64,000 nt of DNA from JBFHRE01 sp041746105 (GCA_041746105.1 JBGTHP010000025.1:186001-250000); one strand, 5' to 3'; positions 34,087 to 43,186 are shown, numbered from the stretch's first letter. The notes: a model not told the origin generated them from the letters alone. Program-made: numbers and translations.

Positions 34087-35523
34087 TTACCAACTGGTAT
34101 CTACCGGTTGGCCTTCGCTGTATCCGGCCATGGTCTGAATGCCCACGATCGCTCTCTTGTGGAACTCCTCGAGATTCACCGCACCGGAATAGGTACAGGC
34201 CGATCTCACGCCGGCCACGATCCTGTCGATTATGTCTTCCACGCTGGGGGTGTCGTCGTGCAGATACATCCGTGAGGCGGATATTCCTTCTTCGAACAGT
34301 TCCTTGCGGGCGCGGTCAAACCGACTCTCATCCCGGTTGCGGTTGACGACTGCCCGTGCCGACGCCATTCCATAGTTCTCTTTGTAGAGCCGTCCGCTCG
34401 AGTCCCTCAGGGTGTCGGCAGCCGATTCATATGTTCCTGCAAACCAGGAGCCGATCATCACGCTCGATGCTCCTGCCGCCAATGCCAGAGCGACATCTCG
34501 AGGATGGCGGACGCCTCCGTCGGCCCAGACGCTCTTGCCGAGCCTGCGAGCCGTGGCGCTGCACTCGAGAACTGCCGAAAACTGCGGACGCCCGACCCCG
34601 GTCATCATTCTGGTCGTACACATCGCGCCTGGTCCGACTCCGACCTTTACCACGTCCGCCCCGGCGTCGATCAGGTCCTTCACGCCCGCGGCGGTGACGA
34701 CGTTGCCGGCGACCAGTGGGACATTCGCCACACTGCGGACGGCTCTGAGCGCATCGAGCATCTTTTCTTGGTGCCCATGGGCGGTGTCGATAACGATGAC
34801 ATCGACACCGGCCTGCACCAGGTCTTTGGCCTTGCCTGCCACGTCTCCGTTGATTCCGACGGCGGCCGCCACGAGGAGGCGTCCGGAACCGTCGACTGAT
34901 GGCAGATACATGGTGGAACGGATGGCCCCCTTCTCGGTGATGATGCCCTTGAGTAGACCCTGCCCGTCGATCACGGGGGCAAGGTGCAGCCTTCTCTCCG
35001 AGAGTTTCCAGAAGAGTTTCTCCGCGTCGGGGTCGTCTTCGATGACGATCGGGTCAGAGTTCATGACCTCGGACAGGGGAGCGAAACGATCGAAGCCGGC
35101 CGCGTCGGTTTCCGTGAAAATCCCGACCGGTCGTCGTTCGGTGTCAACTATGACCACCGCACCATGTGATCTTTTGTGGATGAGATCGATGGCAGAGTTC
35201 ACGGTGTCGCCTGGACCGAGCGTGATTGCGGTATCGATGACGAGGTCGGCCCTTTTGACGGCGGCGGTCATGTCCGCCACCGCTTCGGCGGTGATGTCCT
35301 GGGGCAATACAGCCAGACCGCCTCGACGCGCCACCGTTTCTGCCATACGCCTGCCGGAAACGGCCGTCATATTGGCGACGGCTATGGGAATTGTCGTGGG
35401 GAGTCCGTCGGTCGTCGCGAGGTCCACCTCGAATCTGCTGCTCGTCTCGGTGCGGGCCGGTACGAGGAAAACATCCGAATACGTCAGGTCTGTCGAAGGT
35501 GTTGTCTGGTTCAGGAATTCCAT
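34087..35523 (-). CDS. guaB1: GuaB1 family IMP dehydrogenase-related protein (probable GMP reductase)
   Basis: A 478-residue member of the IMPDH/GMPR superfamily in actinobacterial GuaB1 form. The N-terminus (TYSDVFLVPARTE) and two CBS domains at about 95-205 are followed by DTAHGHQEKML, GVGPGAMCTTRMMTGVG with the catalytic Cys, WADGGVRHPRDVALALAAGASSVMIGSWFAGT. Mycobacterial GuaB1 reduces GMP to IMP for purine recycling, which is the likely activity here. It overlaps the 3' end of the Sua5 gene by 13 nt and is the last gene of a five-gene minus-strand run. It is convergent with icmF with one base between stops. Confidence 0.88.
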   Translation of the reverse strand: MEFLNQTTPSTDLTYSDVFLVPARTETSSRFEVDLATTDGLPTTIPIAVANMTAVSGRRMAETVARRGGLAVLPQDITAEAVADMTAAVKRADLVIDTAITLGPGDTVNSAIDLIHKRSHGAVVIVDTERRPVGIFTETDAAGFDRFAPLSEVMNSDPIVIEDDPDAEKLFWKLSERRLHLAPVIDGQGLLKGIITEKGAIRSTMYLPSVDGSGRLLVAAAVGINGDVAGKAKDLVQAGVDVIVIDTAHGHQEKMLDALRAVRSVANVPLVAGNVVTAAGVKDLIDAGADVVKVGVGPGAMCTTRMMTGVGRPQFSAVLECSATARRLGKSVWADGGVRHPRDVALALAAGASSVMIGSWFAGTYESAADTLRDSSGRLYKENYGMASARAVVNRNRDESRFDRARKELFEEGISASRMYLHDDTPSVEDIIDRIVAGVRSACTYSGAVNLEEFHKRAIVGIQTMAGYSEGQPVDTSW

Positions 35524-36485
35524 GTGTTTCTACCGTGTGCGTCGGCGGCGGCCCGTCTCAGCCGGTCCATGATCGCTCGACCCAGTCCGATCTCCGGGAC
35601 CGGTTCGGCATAGATTACGTCGACTCCGCCGGCGTCGAGCCGATGCAGCGCTTCGAACAGACGGGCGGCCGCCACTACCAGATCGCCGGTGGGAGACAGA
35701 ACCTCGATAGCCCCAAATCCTGCCGTCCTTGCCTCCCGGAAGGCCAGGAGTCCTGCGTTGGCAATCGGCGTGTCCGGAAGCCCCAAAACCAGTGGTGTAT
35801 GTGGCGAATAGTGTGACGACATCTGACCTGGCGCGATCGGCGCCGCGTTGGCTGCCGACCGATCCGCCACCGCCAACCCTTCCGCCTCCAGCTCGTCGGA
35901 GGTGATCGCACCATGTCTGAGAACGTGCACCTCTTCTCCGTCGAGTGAGACAATCGTCGACTCGATCCCGTGCCGGGTCGGTCCACCGTCGATGATCAGG
36001 TCCACCACATTGCCGATCTGCTTCTCGACATGGCGGGCAGATGTAGGCGAGAGGCGCCCAAATCTATTGGCACTGGGTGCGGCGATCGGCAGTTGGGCGG
36101 CCTCGAGGAGAGCGAGCGCCACCGGATGATCAGGACAACGAACCCCGACCGTGTCGAGGCCGGCGGTGACAATACCTCCGACCGCGGTCGACTTCGGCAA
36201 AACGATCGTGAGCGGTCCCGGCCACCACCGAGCGACCAGCCGTTGCGCGAGCGGAGGCACTTCTCTAACCACCAGGTCGAGCTGATCGGCTCCGGACAGG
36301 TGGACGATGATCGGATCGAACGCCGGACGCCGTTTGGCTTCGAAGATCCTGGCCACTGCCTCGTCGTCCAGTGCGTTTGCTCCCAAGCCGTAAACGGTCT
36401 CGGTGGGGAAGGCGACCAGACCGCCAGATCTCAGGATCTCGGCTGCGTTTTCGATCGCTTCGGGGGTTGGCGGAACGGTCGGCAT
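35511..36485 (-). CDS. L-threonylcarbamoyladenylate synthase (Sua5/YrdC type)
   Basis: A 324-residue enzyme that makes threonylcarbamoyl-AMP for the t6A modification of tRNA. The YrdC domain has GGLVAFPTETVYGLGANA, IFEAKRRPAFDPIIVHL, WWPGPLTIVLP, GVRCPDHPVALALL and LPIAAPSANRFGRLSPTSA. A Sua5-type C-terminal domain follows (PGQMSSHYSPHTPLVL at about residue 220), so it is the long Sua5 form. ATG at 36485 is chosen; a GTG at 36503 is also possible and neither has a good ribosome-binding site. Confidence 0.9.
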   Translation of the reverse strand: MPTVPPTPEAIENAAEILRSGGLVAFPTETVYGLGANALDDEAVARIFEAKRRPAFDPIIVHLSGADQLDLVVREVPPLAQRLVARWWPGPLTIVLPKSTAVGGIVTAGLDTVGVRCPDHPVALALLEAAQLPIAAPSANRFGRLSPTSARHVEKQIGNVVDLIIDGGPTRHGIESTIVSLDGEEVHVLRHGAITSDELEAEGLAVADRSAANAAPIAPGQMSSHYSPHTPLVLGLPDTPIANAGLLAFREARTAGFGAIEVLSPTGDLVVAAARLFEALHRLDAGGVDVIYAEPVPEIGLGRAIMDRLRRAAADAHGRNTWNS

Positions 36486-36521
36486 CGATGACAGTTGTAT
36501 CACGATACGGCACGCGCCCGC

Positions 36522-37514
36522 TCAACGGTCTCTGGCAAGGGGTCTTCGGTACCAGACCAGTGCATCCTCCTCGAACTTCGCCAGGCGTTGTTTTCCAACC
36601 AGGTGTTCGAGGTGGGAGACCGTTTCTCGAAGTGCGAGGCGCTGCTCGAGCGGGTCGAGGTGGGGTCGAAACGACTTCTCCATCACCTGCCATCCGGTCG
36701 CAGGGCCTAGATGCACGATTTCATCCATGGTCCTGAGGCGACGGTCGTGATGAAGCAAGATCTGTTCGGCTCGTAGCGAGCCTCGTTCGACGATCGACCC
36801 GTGGGCCGGATAGGTGAGTCCGATCTCGAGATCCACCAGCCGGCCGACAGAGTTGAGGTATAGCCCCAGTACGTCCAACTCGGTTTGGTCCCACATGATC
36901 ACCGGTGTGATCTTGCCGAGGATGTGATCTCCAGAAAAAAGGATCCCGGTCAAGGTGTCCCTCAGGCAGATATGGGAGTGTTCGTGACCGGGAGTATGGA
37001 TGACTTCGAGGCTGCGGGATGGTCCAAGGTGAATTTGGTCTCCGTCGTCGACGACCGCAGTGGGCGGTCCCAGCAAAGGCATCCAGTCCGGTCGCCCGAA
37101 AGTGCTGAATACGTTCAGCACTTCCACGGGTACGCCGTTGGTGGCGCCGAAGTTCGCCGTCCATGCGACGAGACTCGGTGTGTCGTTGTAGTCCTTGTAG
37201 CGATCGGCCGCGCTCTTGTGCATGACCACGTTCCATGCGAACTCCTCGAGAAGGCGCGGCGCCATTCCGACATGATCGGGATGTAGATGGCTGACGACCA
37301 GCGTGTGAACGGCTGTCATCTCATGGCCGAGGACCTCGAACCCGTGATCGAGGCGACTCCGCCCAGGTTCCCAGTCGACACCGCAGTCGATGAGAACCAG
37401 TCCGTCGTGGCCTTCCAGCACGTAACAGTTGACCCAAGCCGGTGACTGAAACGGGAGAGGGACTGGTATGACGGAGATGCCGTGTCCGAGGGATCGGACC
37501 TCGGGCAGGCTCAC
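36522..37514 (-). CDS. Metallo-beta-lactamase-fold hydrolase
   Basis: A 330-residue MBL-fold protein. LIDCGVDW and SHLHPDHVGMAPRLLE provide the HxHxDH di-metal motif, with HTPGHEHSHICL, FSGDHILGKITP and YPAHG adding the remaining ligands. It resembles the glyoxalase-II/RNase-Z-like group that cleaves thioesters or other small esters. A helical C-terminal extension includes LEHLVGKQRL. The GTG at 37514 overlaps the dodecin stop by 4 nt (GTGA), which fixes the start; longer upstream frames run over dodecin and are rejected. The substrate is unknown. Confidence 0.85.
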   Translation of the reverse strand: MSLPEVRSLGHGISVIPVPLPFQSPAWVNCYVLEGHDGLVLIDCGVDWEPGRSRLDHGFEVLGHEMTAVHTLVVSHLHPDHVGMAPRLLEEFAWNVVMHKSAADRYKDYNDTPSLVAWTANFGATNGVPVEVLNVFSTFGRPDWMPLLGPPTAVVDDGDQIHLGPSRSLEVIHTPGHEHSHICLRDTLTGILFSGDHILGKITPVIMWDQTELDVLGLYLNSVGRLVDLEIGLTYPAHGSIVERGSLRAEQILLHHDRRLRTMDEIVHLGPATGWQVMEKSFRPHLDPLEQRLALRETVSHLEHLVGKQRLAKFEEDALVWYRRPLARDR

Positions 37515-37732
37515 CCGTGAACCGAGTCCTTCACGGCGAACGTGACATCCAGTGTCACGACAAACTCTGTCGGTACCCCAGCCTCGTCGACTGTGCCCTG
37601 CACCGTTACCACCCGGAAACCGGTGATCTCGTCGATCGTCGTCGCTGCCCTGGCGAGGACGGTTCGCACGGCATCCTCGATTCCCGTAGATGCGGATCCG
37701 GTCAGTCTGACCGTTTTGCTGATCGGTGTCAT
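37511..37732 (-). CDS. Dodecin family flavin-binding protein
   Basis: A 73-residue protein matching dodecin, a dodecameric flavin-storing sphere. It has the three-strand/one-helix pattern: SKTVRLTGSASTGIEDAVRT, then LARAATTIDEITGFRVVTVQG, then TEFVVTLDVTFAVKD, with the usual ARA(A/S)xT helix. A Trp typical of haloarchaeal dodecin flavin stacking is replaced by Phe in GFRVV. It lies 17 nt after an FAD amine oxidase, and storage of flavin for that enzyme is a reasonable guess. Confidence 0.85.
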   Translation of the reverse strand: MTPISKTVRLTGSASTGIEDAVRTVLARAATTIDEITGFRVVTVQGTVDEAGVPTEFVVTLDVTFAVKDSVHG

Positions 37733-37749
37733 CGGGTTGACCGTAGTCG

Positions 37750-39003
37750 TCAGGACGGCGCGAGATGTGCAGACGAGAGTTGAGCTGCGGCTCGTCCACC
37801 AGAAACGAACGCGCCGTGAACCGTTCCAAAATAGGGTGCACAGGTGTGCTCACCGGCCAGGACGATCCGCGATGTTGGCGGGGAAGCGAGCAGATCCATG
37901 TCGGAGGGGTTGCTCCCGGTCGGAAAATAGCTGTATGACCCGAGCGACCAAGGGTCCAGGAGCCAGTTGGATGCCTTCCATGCAATAGGCCGAGGCGTTT
38001 CATCGCAGAGCGTGGCGAGGACGTCCAATGCCGTCGTGACGCGTTCTTCGATGGTCATTGCTCCGATCTCTTCATCTATCACAGGGTTGTAGAAGGCAAC
38101 AACCGTGACCAATGGAGGGTCTTGCATTTCGATCCAGATCGGAAATCGCTGATTGTCCGATTGATAGATGATTCGTTTCGCCTCAACCGACCACGGTCGC
38201 CGCTCGAACGCAAACACGATCTTTTCGAGAGAACCCATCGCCAGGCGGTTGATCGCTCCGAGGTGTTGGCTTGGCAGCTCAGGATCGAATTGCAGGCGGC
38301 TCAGCCTCGAGAGCGGAACTGACACCACGACCGCGTCGGCGGCGAGATTTCCTTTGCCTGTTTCGATCTCGATGCCGGCGGCGGTCTCTGTCACCTTGGA
38401 CACAGCCGTGTCCAAGGTGATGTCGAGGTCGCGCGCGAGTTCGGCCACCAGCATGCGATAGCCCCTCACGACTCGCAGGTTGCCGCCGGGATGCAGTTCG
38501 TATCGGGCTGATCCTGCCGCCGAGATATCGTTGGCCGCGGCACCGGTGTTGAGGGGCGCCTCTAAGGCCTCGAGGACAAAACGGGCGGTTTCGGAACCGG
38601 GGCCTGGGTTGTTTGCGAGATAGATGTCGATGGCGTCGGCCATGGTGGCGCCAGGATGACCTGCGATCGTCGGGTCGAAGTTGTGTCTGGTCCGCATCGA
38701 CGCCTCGTGGTGAATCGAATCCAGCCAACCGTCCCTGTGGATTCCGAGACCACCCTCCCAGGTGTGATCGTTGAAATAAGCGAGCCCGAGGCGATCCAGT
38801 TCAACCACGAGTGGGTTGCCGTCGACGCCGTGCACCCAAGAACCACCCATGTCCACGGGCACGTCGGCCAGGTCGACTGTGTCAACTCGCCCGCCGATCC
38901 GCCGGCGCGCCTCGACAACGGTCACATCCCAGCCTTGGGCGTGGAGATCGCGGGCAGCAGTCAGCCCGGACACGCCGGCGCCGATGACGATTACCGAGGG
39001 CAT
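37750..39003 (-). CDS. Flavin-containing amine oxidase
   Basis: A 417-residue FAD enzyme of the monoamine/polyamine oxidase family. The N-terminus VIVIGAGVSGLTAARDL is the dinucleotide-binding site, followed by VVEARRRIGGRVDTV, GGSWVHGVDGNPL, GSLEKIVFAFE and the C-terminal FAD segment RIVLAGEHTCAPYFGTVHGAFVSGGRAA. It would oxidise an amine to an imine, giving aldehyde, ammonia and H2O2. The substrate is unreadable. It is the first gene of the amine oxidase-dodecin-MBL-Sua5-GuaB1 run, and its start is 75 nt from the divergent dnaE2. Confidence 0.87.
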   Translation of the reverse strand: MPSVIVIGAGVSGLTAARDLHAQGWDVTVVEARRRIGGRVDTVDLADVPVDMGGSWVHGVDGNPLVVELDRLGLAYFNDHTWEGGLGIHRDGWLDSIHHEASMRTRHNFDPTIAGHPGATMADAIDIYLANNPGPGSETARFVLEALEAPLNTGAAANDISAAGSARYELHPGGNLRVVRGYRMLVAELARDLDITLDTAVSKVTETAAGIEIETGKGNLAADAVVVSVPLSRLSRLQFDPELPSQHLGAINRLAMGSLEKIVFAFERRPWSVEAKRIIYQSDNQRFPIWIEMQDPPLVTVVAFYNPVIDEEIGAMTIEERVTTALDVLATLCDETPRPIAWKASNWLLDPWSLGSYSYFPTGSNPSDMDLLASPPTSRIVLAGEHTCAPYFGTVHGAFVSGGRAAAQLSSAHLAPS

Positions 39004-39050
39004 GGGTCGAGGCTACCGCTGTCATGTGGTCGGATGAGGGGAAAAGCGTA

Positions 39051-39072
39051 TCGAACATATGTTCGATACACT
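39051..39072 (+). promoter_or_regulatory. LexA box and -10 of dnaE2, leaderless layout
   Basis: TCGAACATATGTTCGA at 39051-39066 is a perfect palindromic actinobacterial SOS box. TACACT (39067-39072) directly abuts it as a -10 element, and the dnaE2 ATG begins 7 nt later at 39079, so transcription should start at or next to the start codon. No good -35 is present (AGCGTA at the expected spacing). The box is 15 of 16 identical to the imuA site. Confidence 0.85.
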
Positions 39073-39078
39073 GACGCA

Positions 39079-42000
39079 ATGACCAGCGGCTACGCCGAGT
39101 TGCATTGCCATACGAATCACTCCTTTCTCGACGGTGCCTCGCATCCGCATGAGTTGGTCGAGACGGCGCACGAGCTCGGCCATCGGGCCATTGCGGTCAC
39201 CGATCACGATGGTTTCTACGGCGCGGTGAAGGTCATGCAAGCAGCCTCAGAGATTGGCTTGCCGGTCGTCTATGGAGTCGAAATCGGCCTGACCGATGAA
39301 CCGGCCGATCCAGTCGAGGATCCCATCCGGAGCGCCGAGGATTGGGATCGTCACCGTTTGGAACGCGTTGTCGAGAGAGGTGACAGAATTCGTCGCGGGA
39401 GGAGCGTGAGGGCGCACGGGGTCAAGACGATCGATCCCCATGACACGAACCACCTGATTCTTTTATCAGGATCGCCCGCCGCCTACGCCGCCTTGTCACG
39501 GTTTGTGACAGGTGGGCAGATGAGAGGTGAAAAAGACCGCGCCGTCCATACCTGGCAGGACCTTGAGGTGCTGGCTTCGGAGCCAGACGTCGTGTGTTTG
39601 ACCGGTTGCTGGCAGGGTGCGGTCCCCAGGGCGGCCAACGCCGGGGACATCGAGTCGGCTCGAGCCGAGGTTGTTCGTCTACGTGAGATATTCGGCTCGC
39701 GTCTGAACATCGAGATATGGGATCACGGTCTTCCAGAAGACGGTCCCCGCAACGACATGTTGTTCGGGTTGGGTCGAGAGATGGGTGTGCCGGTGCTGGC
39801 CACCAACCAGGTCCACTACGCCCGCCGCCACGACGCCGATCTGTCCGATGTTCTGGCAGCGGTCGCCGGTCGGCGGAATCTGGTCGAAGGTGAGGGGTTT
39901 CGTAGTGGGACCGATGCCCGCCATTTGAGAACGCCGGCCGAAATGGAGAAGCTTTTTTCTCGCTATCCAGGAGCCGTTGAGCGTTCAATCGTCCTTGCCG
40001 AACGGCTGGCCTTCGACTTGAAACTGGTCAGCCCGCAACTTCCACCGTTCCCGATGCCTGGCCACTTTCGCACAGAGATGGAGTATCTCAGAGCGCTCAC
40101 AATCGAAGGGGGGCGACAGGTATACCCGGGAATGGGCGACGGGGGAATCGACCCTCTCGCCCGCGCTCGCCTCGAACACGAACTCGACATCATCGAGCGG
40201 CTGGGTTTTGCCGGCTATTTCCTCGTGGTCAAAGACATTGTGGATTTTGCCCGTTCCCAGGACATCTTCTGTCAGATCCGCGGTTCTGGCGCCGATTCTG
40301 CGGTCTGTCGTTGCATCGGGTTGACCAGAGTCGACCCGATAAGGCTCCAGCTTCCTTTCGAACGTTTCCTGTCGGAAGAGCGAGGTCGTCCGCCTGACAT
40401 CGATCTCGATCTAGAGGCGGACAGGCGTGAGGAGGTCATCCAATACTGCTATCGCCGCTACGGCCGCGAACGGGCGGCGATGGTGGCAAATGTGATCACA
40501 TACCGTGCCCGGTCAGTGCTGCGGGATGTCGGCAAGGCGTTTGGAATGAGCCAGGCCCAAGTTGACGGGCTCTCCAAATATGTCGACTCGCGTGATGCTG
40601 AGAATCTGCGACTGGAAGCTCCACTGCCACACGGTTTGACCGCAGAGTGGATTTACGACGTGTGCCGGCGTCTCGACGGCTTTCCACGTCATCTGGGGAT
40701 TCATTCCGGGGGGATGGTGATCGCCGATCGACCACTCCATCAGGTGGTTCCCCTCGAATGGGGCCGGATGGAGGGTCGTACCGTTCTGCAATGGGACAAG
40801 GACGATTGCGCCGCGATCGGGATAGTAAAATTCGATCTGCTCGGTCTTGGGATGCTCAACGCGCTGCACCTCGCGGTGGACCTCATCGAAGAAGCACACG
40901 GGCTCGATCTCGATCTCGCCACCATCCCACAGGAGCCGGCGATCTATCGACAGTTGACGGCCGCCGACACCGTTGGTTTGTTCCAGGTCGAGTCTCGCGC
41001 CCAGATGGCAACCCTTCCCAAGATGAAACCGAAGACCTTCTACGACCTTGCGGTTGAGGTGGCATTGATTCGACCTGGTCCGATCCAGGGCCAGTCGGTT
41101 CACCCTTACCTGCGACGTCGGAACGGTGAGGAACCCGTTCGTTATCCCCATCCTTCTGCCGAGGAGATCCTGCGCAAAACATTGGGTGTCCCCATCTTTC
41201 AGGAACAACTGATGGAACTGGCCAGAGTGTGTGCTGGTTTCGACGGCGGCCAATCGGACCGGCTTCGGTCGGCAATGACTCACAAACGATCGGCACAGGC
41301 GATGGAAAAACTCGAGACCGAGGTCTATGAGGGTATGGCGGCCAAAGGAATCACCGGAGGCGCTGCCGATGAGATCTGGGAAAAACTTCAAGGGTTTGCC
41401 AGTTTTGGCTTCCCAGAGAGCCATTCTGTCAGTTTCGCCTACATCGTCTACATGTCGGCCTGGATGAGATACCACTACCCGGCCGAGTTCCTGGCAGCGT
41501 TGCTCAACGCCCAACCAATGGGTTTCTACAGCCCAAACAGTCTCGTACAAGACGCTCAGCGCCATGGCGTGATCGTTCTCGAACCAGATATAAACAACTC
41601 ATGGCATGACTGCACGATCGAGCCGATCGAGGCGGATCCTGATGCCATACACACATATCTCGGCGACTCTTGGCGCAGGGGAAGGGGAGCCGCAGACGAT
41701 CCAATCCGTCCGGCGGTGGCGGTGCGCATGGGATTGCGGTTCGTGCGGAATCTAGGCCAGGCCGAAATCAATCGCTTGGAAGCGGCACGGATGATCGGTG
41801 GTCCTTTTGTAGATGCGACCGATCTGGCACATCGCACCGGGTTGGCCGTCGATGCGTTGGAGGGTTTGGCTGCCTCCGGTGCGCTCGAATCGATCGGTTT
41901 GGCGAGGAGGGAAGGGCTGTGGGCGGCCGGGGCGCTGGCCGAGATCGGGCCAGGTCAGTTGCCGCTCGTTCCCGGAGTTGACGCCCCGCAGCTTCCTGAG

Positions 42001-42411
42001 ATGAGTGAACACGAAAGGCATTTGGCCGATCTCTGGGCGGTTTCGGCTTCCACCGTTCATCCGATCCAGTTTGTTAGGGGAGAACTGAAGCGACGAGGTT
42101 GTCTCAATGCGGCGGAGATACTGGCTTTGCAGCGGACGACGCGCGGGGTTCGAATGGGAGGAGTGGTCACTCATCGCCAGCGGCCGAGCACGGCCAACGG
42201 TGTGAGGTTCTTCAACCTGGAGGATGAGACAGGCCAGATCAACGTCGTGATTTTGCCGCCGGTTTGGGAGCGAGACTTTCAAATCGCCAGGAGGGCTCCG
42301 GCAATGATCATCGAGGGCCTGGTCGAATACCGAGATGGGGTTACAAACCTCGTCGCCCACCGATTCCACGAGCTTCAAACCCACGGCACAGGCTCTCGCG
42401 ACTTCCGATGA
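39079..42411 (+). CDS. dnaE2: Error-prone DNA polymerase DnaE2
   Basis: A 1110-residue C-family polymerase that performs translesion synthesis with ImuA and ImuB after DNA damage. The N-terminal PHP domain begins YAELHCHTNHSFLDGASHP and continues DHDGFYG. The polymerase active site is seen in PDIDLDLEADRREE, and RGSGADSAVCRCIGLTRVDP is the conserved palm block. DVGKAFGMSQAQVD, SFGFPESHSVSFAYIVYMSAW and the C-terminal OB-fold (TRGVRMGGVVTHRQRPSTANG, FFNLEDETGQINVVI) complete it. DnaE2 is shorter than DnaE1 and lacks the tau-binding tail, as here. The ATG at 39079 matches the LexA promoter. It is 15 kb from imuA-imuB. Confidence 0.93.
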   Translation: MTSGYAELHCHTNHSFLDGASHPHELVETAHELGHRAIAVTDHDGFYGAVKVMQAASEIGLPVVYGVEIGLTDEPADPVEDPIRSAEDWDRHRLERVVERGDRIRRGRSVRAHGVKTIDPHDTNHLILLSGSPAAYAALSRFVTGGQMRGEKDRAVHTWQDLEVLASEPDVVCLTGCWQGAVPRAANAGDIESARAEVVRLREIFGSRLNIEIWDHGLPEDGPRNDMLFGLGREMGVPVLATNQVHYARRHDADLSDVLAAVAGRRNLVEGEGFRSGTDARHLRTPAEMEKLFSRYPGAVERSIVLAERLAFDLKLVSPQLPPFPMPGHFRTEMEYLRALTIEGGRQVYPGMGDGGIDPLARARLEHELDIIERLGFAGYFLVVKDIVDFARSQDIFCQIRGSGADSAVCRCIGLTRVDPIRLQLPFERFLSEERGRPPDIDLDLEADRREEVIQYCYRRYGRERAAMVANVITYRARSVLRDVGKAFGMSQAQVDGLSKYVDSRDAENLRLEAPLPHGLTAEWIYDVCRRLDGFPRHLGIHSGGMVIADRPLHQVVPLEWGRMEGRTVLQWDKDDCAAIGIVKFDLLGLGMLNALHLAVDLIEEAHGLDLDLATIPQEPAIYRQLTAADTVGLFQVESRAQMATLPKMKPKTFYDLAVEVALIRPGPIQGQSVHPYLRRRNGEEPVRYPHPSAEEILRKTLGVPIFQEQLMELARVCAGFDGGQSDRLRSAMTHKRSAQAMEKLETEVYEGMAAKGITGGAADEIWEKLQGFASFGFPESHSVSFAYIVYMSAWMRYHYPAEFLAALLNAQPMGFYSPNSLVQDAQRHGVIVLEPDINNSWHDCTIEPIEADPDAIHTYLGDSWRRGRGAADDPIRPAVAVRMGLRFVRNLGQAEINRLEAARMIGGPFVDATDLAHRTGLAVDALEGLAASGALESIGLARREGLWAAGALAEIGPGQLPLVPGVDAPQLPEMSEHERHLADLWAVSASTVHPIQFVRGELKRRGCLNAAEILALQRTTRGVRMGGVVTHRQRPSTANGVRFFNLEDETGQINVVILPPVWERDFQIARRAPAMIIEGLVEYRDGVTNLVAHRFHELQTHGTGSRDFR

Positions 42412-42457
42412 AGTATCTCCCTGTGTCCTGTGTCATCCCATCTCTAATCTCTCTTGG

Positions 42458-43147
42458 ATGAAAGGGCTCAGGCCGACACTCGAGTTGATGGCGCGTGTGT
42501 ATGGGCTCAGCACATCCGGCGGAGCCGAATCGGAGCGATTCAGGAAATACATCCAGCTGTGTGAGGAGCGACATCCCATCAATCTCTACAACCCGATGAC
42601 ATCCAGGCCGGAAGCGAGCGAAACGATCGGAGCCCTGCTGCGGATTGGGGCGGAAAACCTCGCTGCCGATGCCCTCGAAAGCCTGCATGTCGACCCATCG
42701 GAGTGGTTCCTCACGGTGGCGACACCGGGAGCCTGGACCGACCGACTTTTTACGGAGATCGAGTGGAGATTGGCCGCGGACACCCATTTGTGGTTCTGGG
42801 CGGGCGAGGAGCCAAACATCGACATGGTTGTCGAGAGCGCTGCTCGGGCGGTGAGACGGCGATCTTGGGGAGGTGGTGCCGCCAGCCTCAGGGAGTATGC
42901 AGGTCAGGAGGGGGTGGCGCGGGGAGTGTTGACCGAGTGCCCCCGGAATCTCGAGTCGGTTCGTTTGGCAATCGACCTCTACGGCGAGGATACGAGCGAC
43001 GACTCGATGATCGCATTGACCTTCGGTGACTCGATCGCCGAAGACGGAGGCTGGAAAGGCCTAGGGATAGGTGACGAAACTGGTCTGGATGCAGCCGCGT
43101 GGTTGTTCGGTCTGGAACCAGAACCGGGCGCCCGCTGGATTCCGTGA
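42458..43147 (+). CDS. Hypothetical protein downstream of dnaE2
   Basis: A 229-residue protein that I do not recognise. It has no signal peptide or membrane segment and is rich in Glu, Ala, Trp and Arg (WFLTVATPGAWTDRLFTEIEWR, HLWFWAGEEPN), with DDSMIALTFGDSIAED near the end. The start is uncertain: the ATG at 42458 has no strong ribosome-binding site, and longer forms overlap dnaE2. It follows dnaE2 by 46 nt, so co-induction in the SOS response is possible but unproven. Confidence 0.5.
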   Translation: MKGLRPTLELMARVYGLSTSGGAESERFRKYIQLCEERHPINLYNPMTSRPEASETIGALLRIGAENLAADALESLHVDPSEWFLTVATPGAWTDRLFTEIEWRLAADTHLWFWAGEEPNIDMVVESAARAVRRRSWGGGAASLREYAGQEGVARGVLTECPRNLESVRLAIDLYGEDTSDDSMIALTFGDSIAEDGGWKGLGIGDETGLDAAAWLFGLEPEPGARWIP

Positions 43148-43154
43148 ACGACCT

Positions 43155-43186
43155 GATAAGCCCGTCTGGCGAGGGCGGGATTTATC
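43155..43186. terminator. Convergent hairpin between the dnaE2-side hypothetical and the transglycosylase-like gene
   Basis: GATAA and TTATC form an outer stem around a GC-rich inner stem, CCCGTC/GGCGGG (one G-U pair), with a TGGCGAG loop. It straddles the gap between two converging genes and is flanked by A/T on both sides, so it probably terminates transcription in both directions. Confidence 0.6.

Noticed and set aside
34081..34110. Terminator between icmF and guaB1
   Set aside because: A short imperfect repeat (CCAACTGG / CCGGTTGG) lies at the end of guaB1, but it has a mismatch, no T-run, and is within coding sequence.
34412..35572. 386-residue plus-strand reading frame opposite guaB1
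   Set aside because: guaB1 on the other strand has complete IMPDH/GMPR motifs. The plus-strand frame is low-complexity Ser/Arg/Thr-rich with no family signature.
38656..39078. N-terminal extension of DnaE2
   Set aside because: It overlaps the divergent amine oxidase and crosses the LexA box. The PHP domain begins right after the ATG at 39079.
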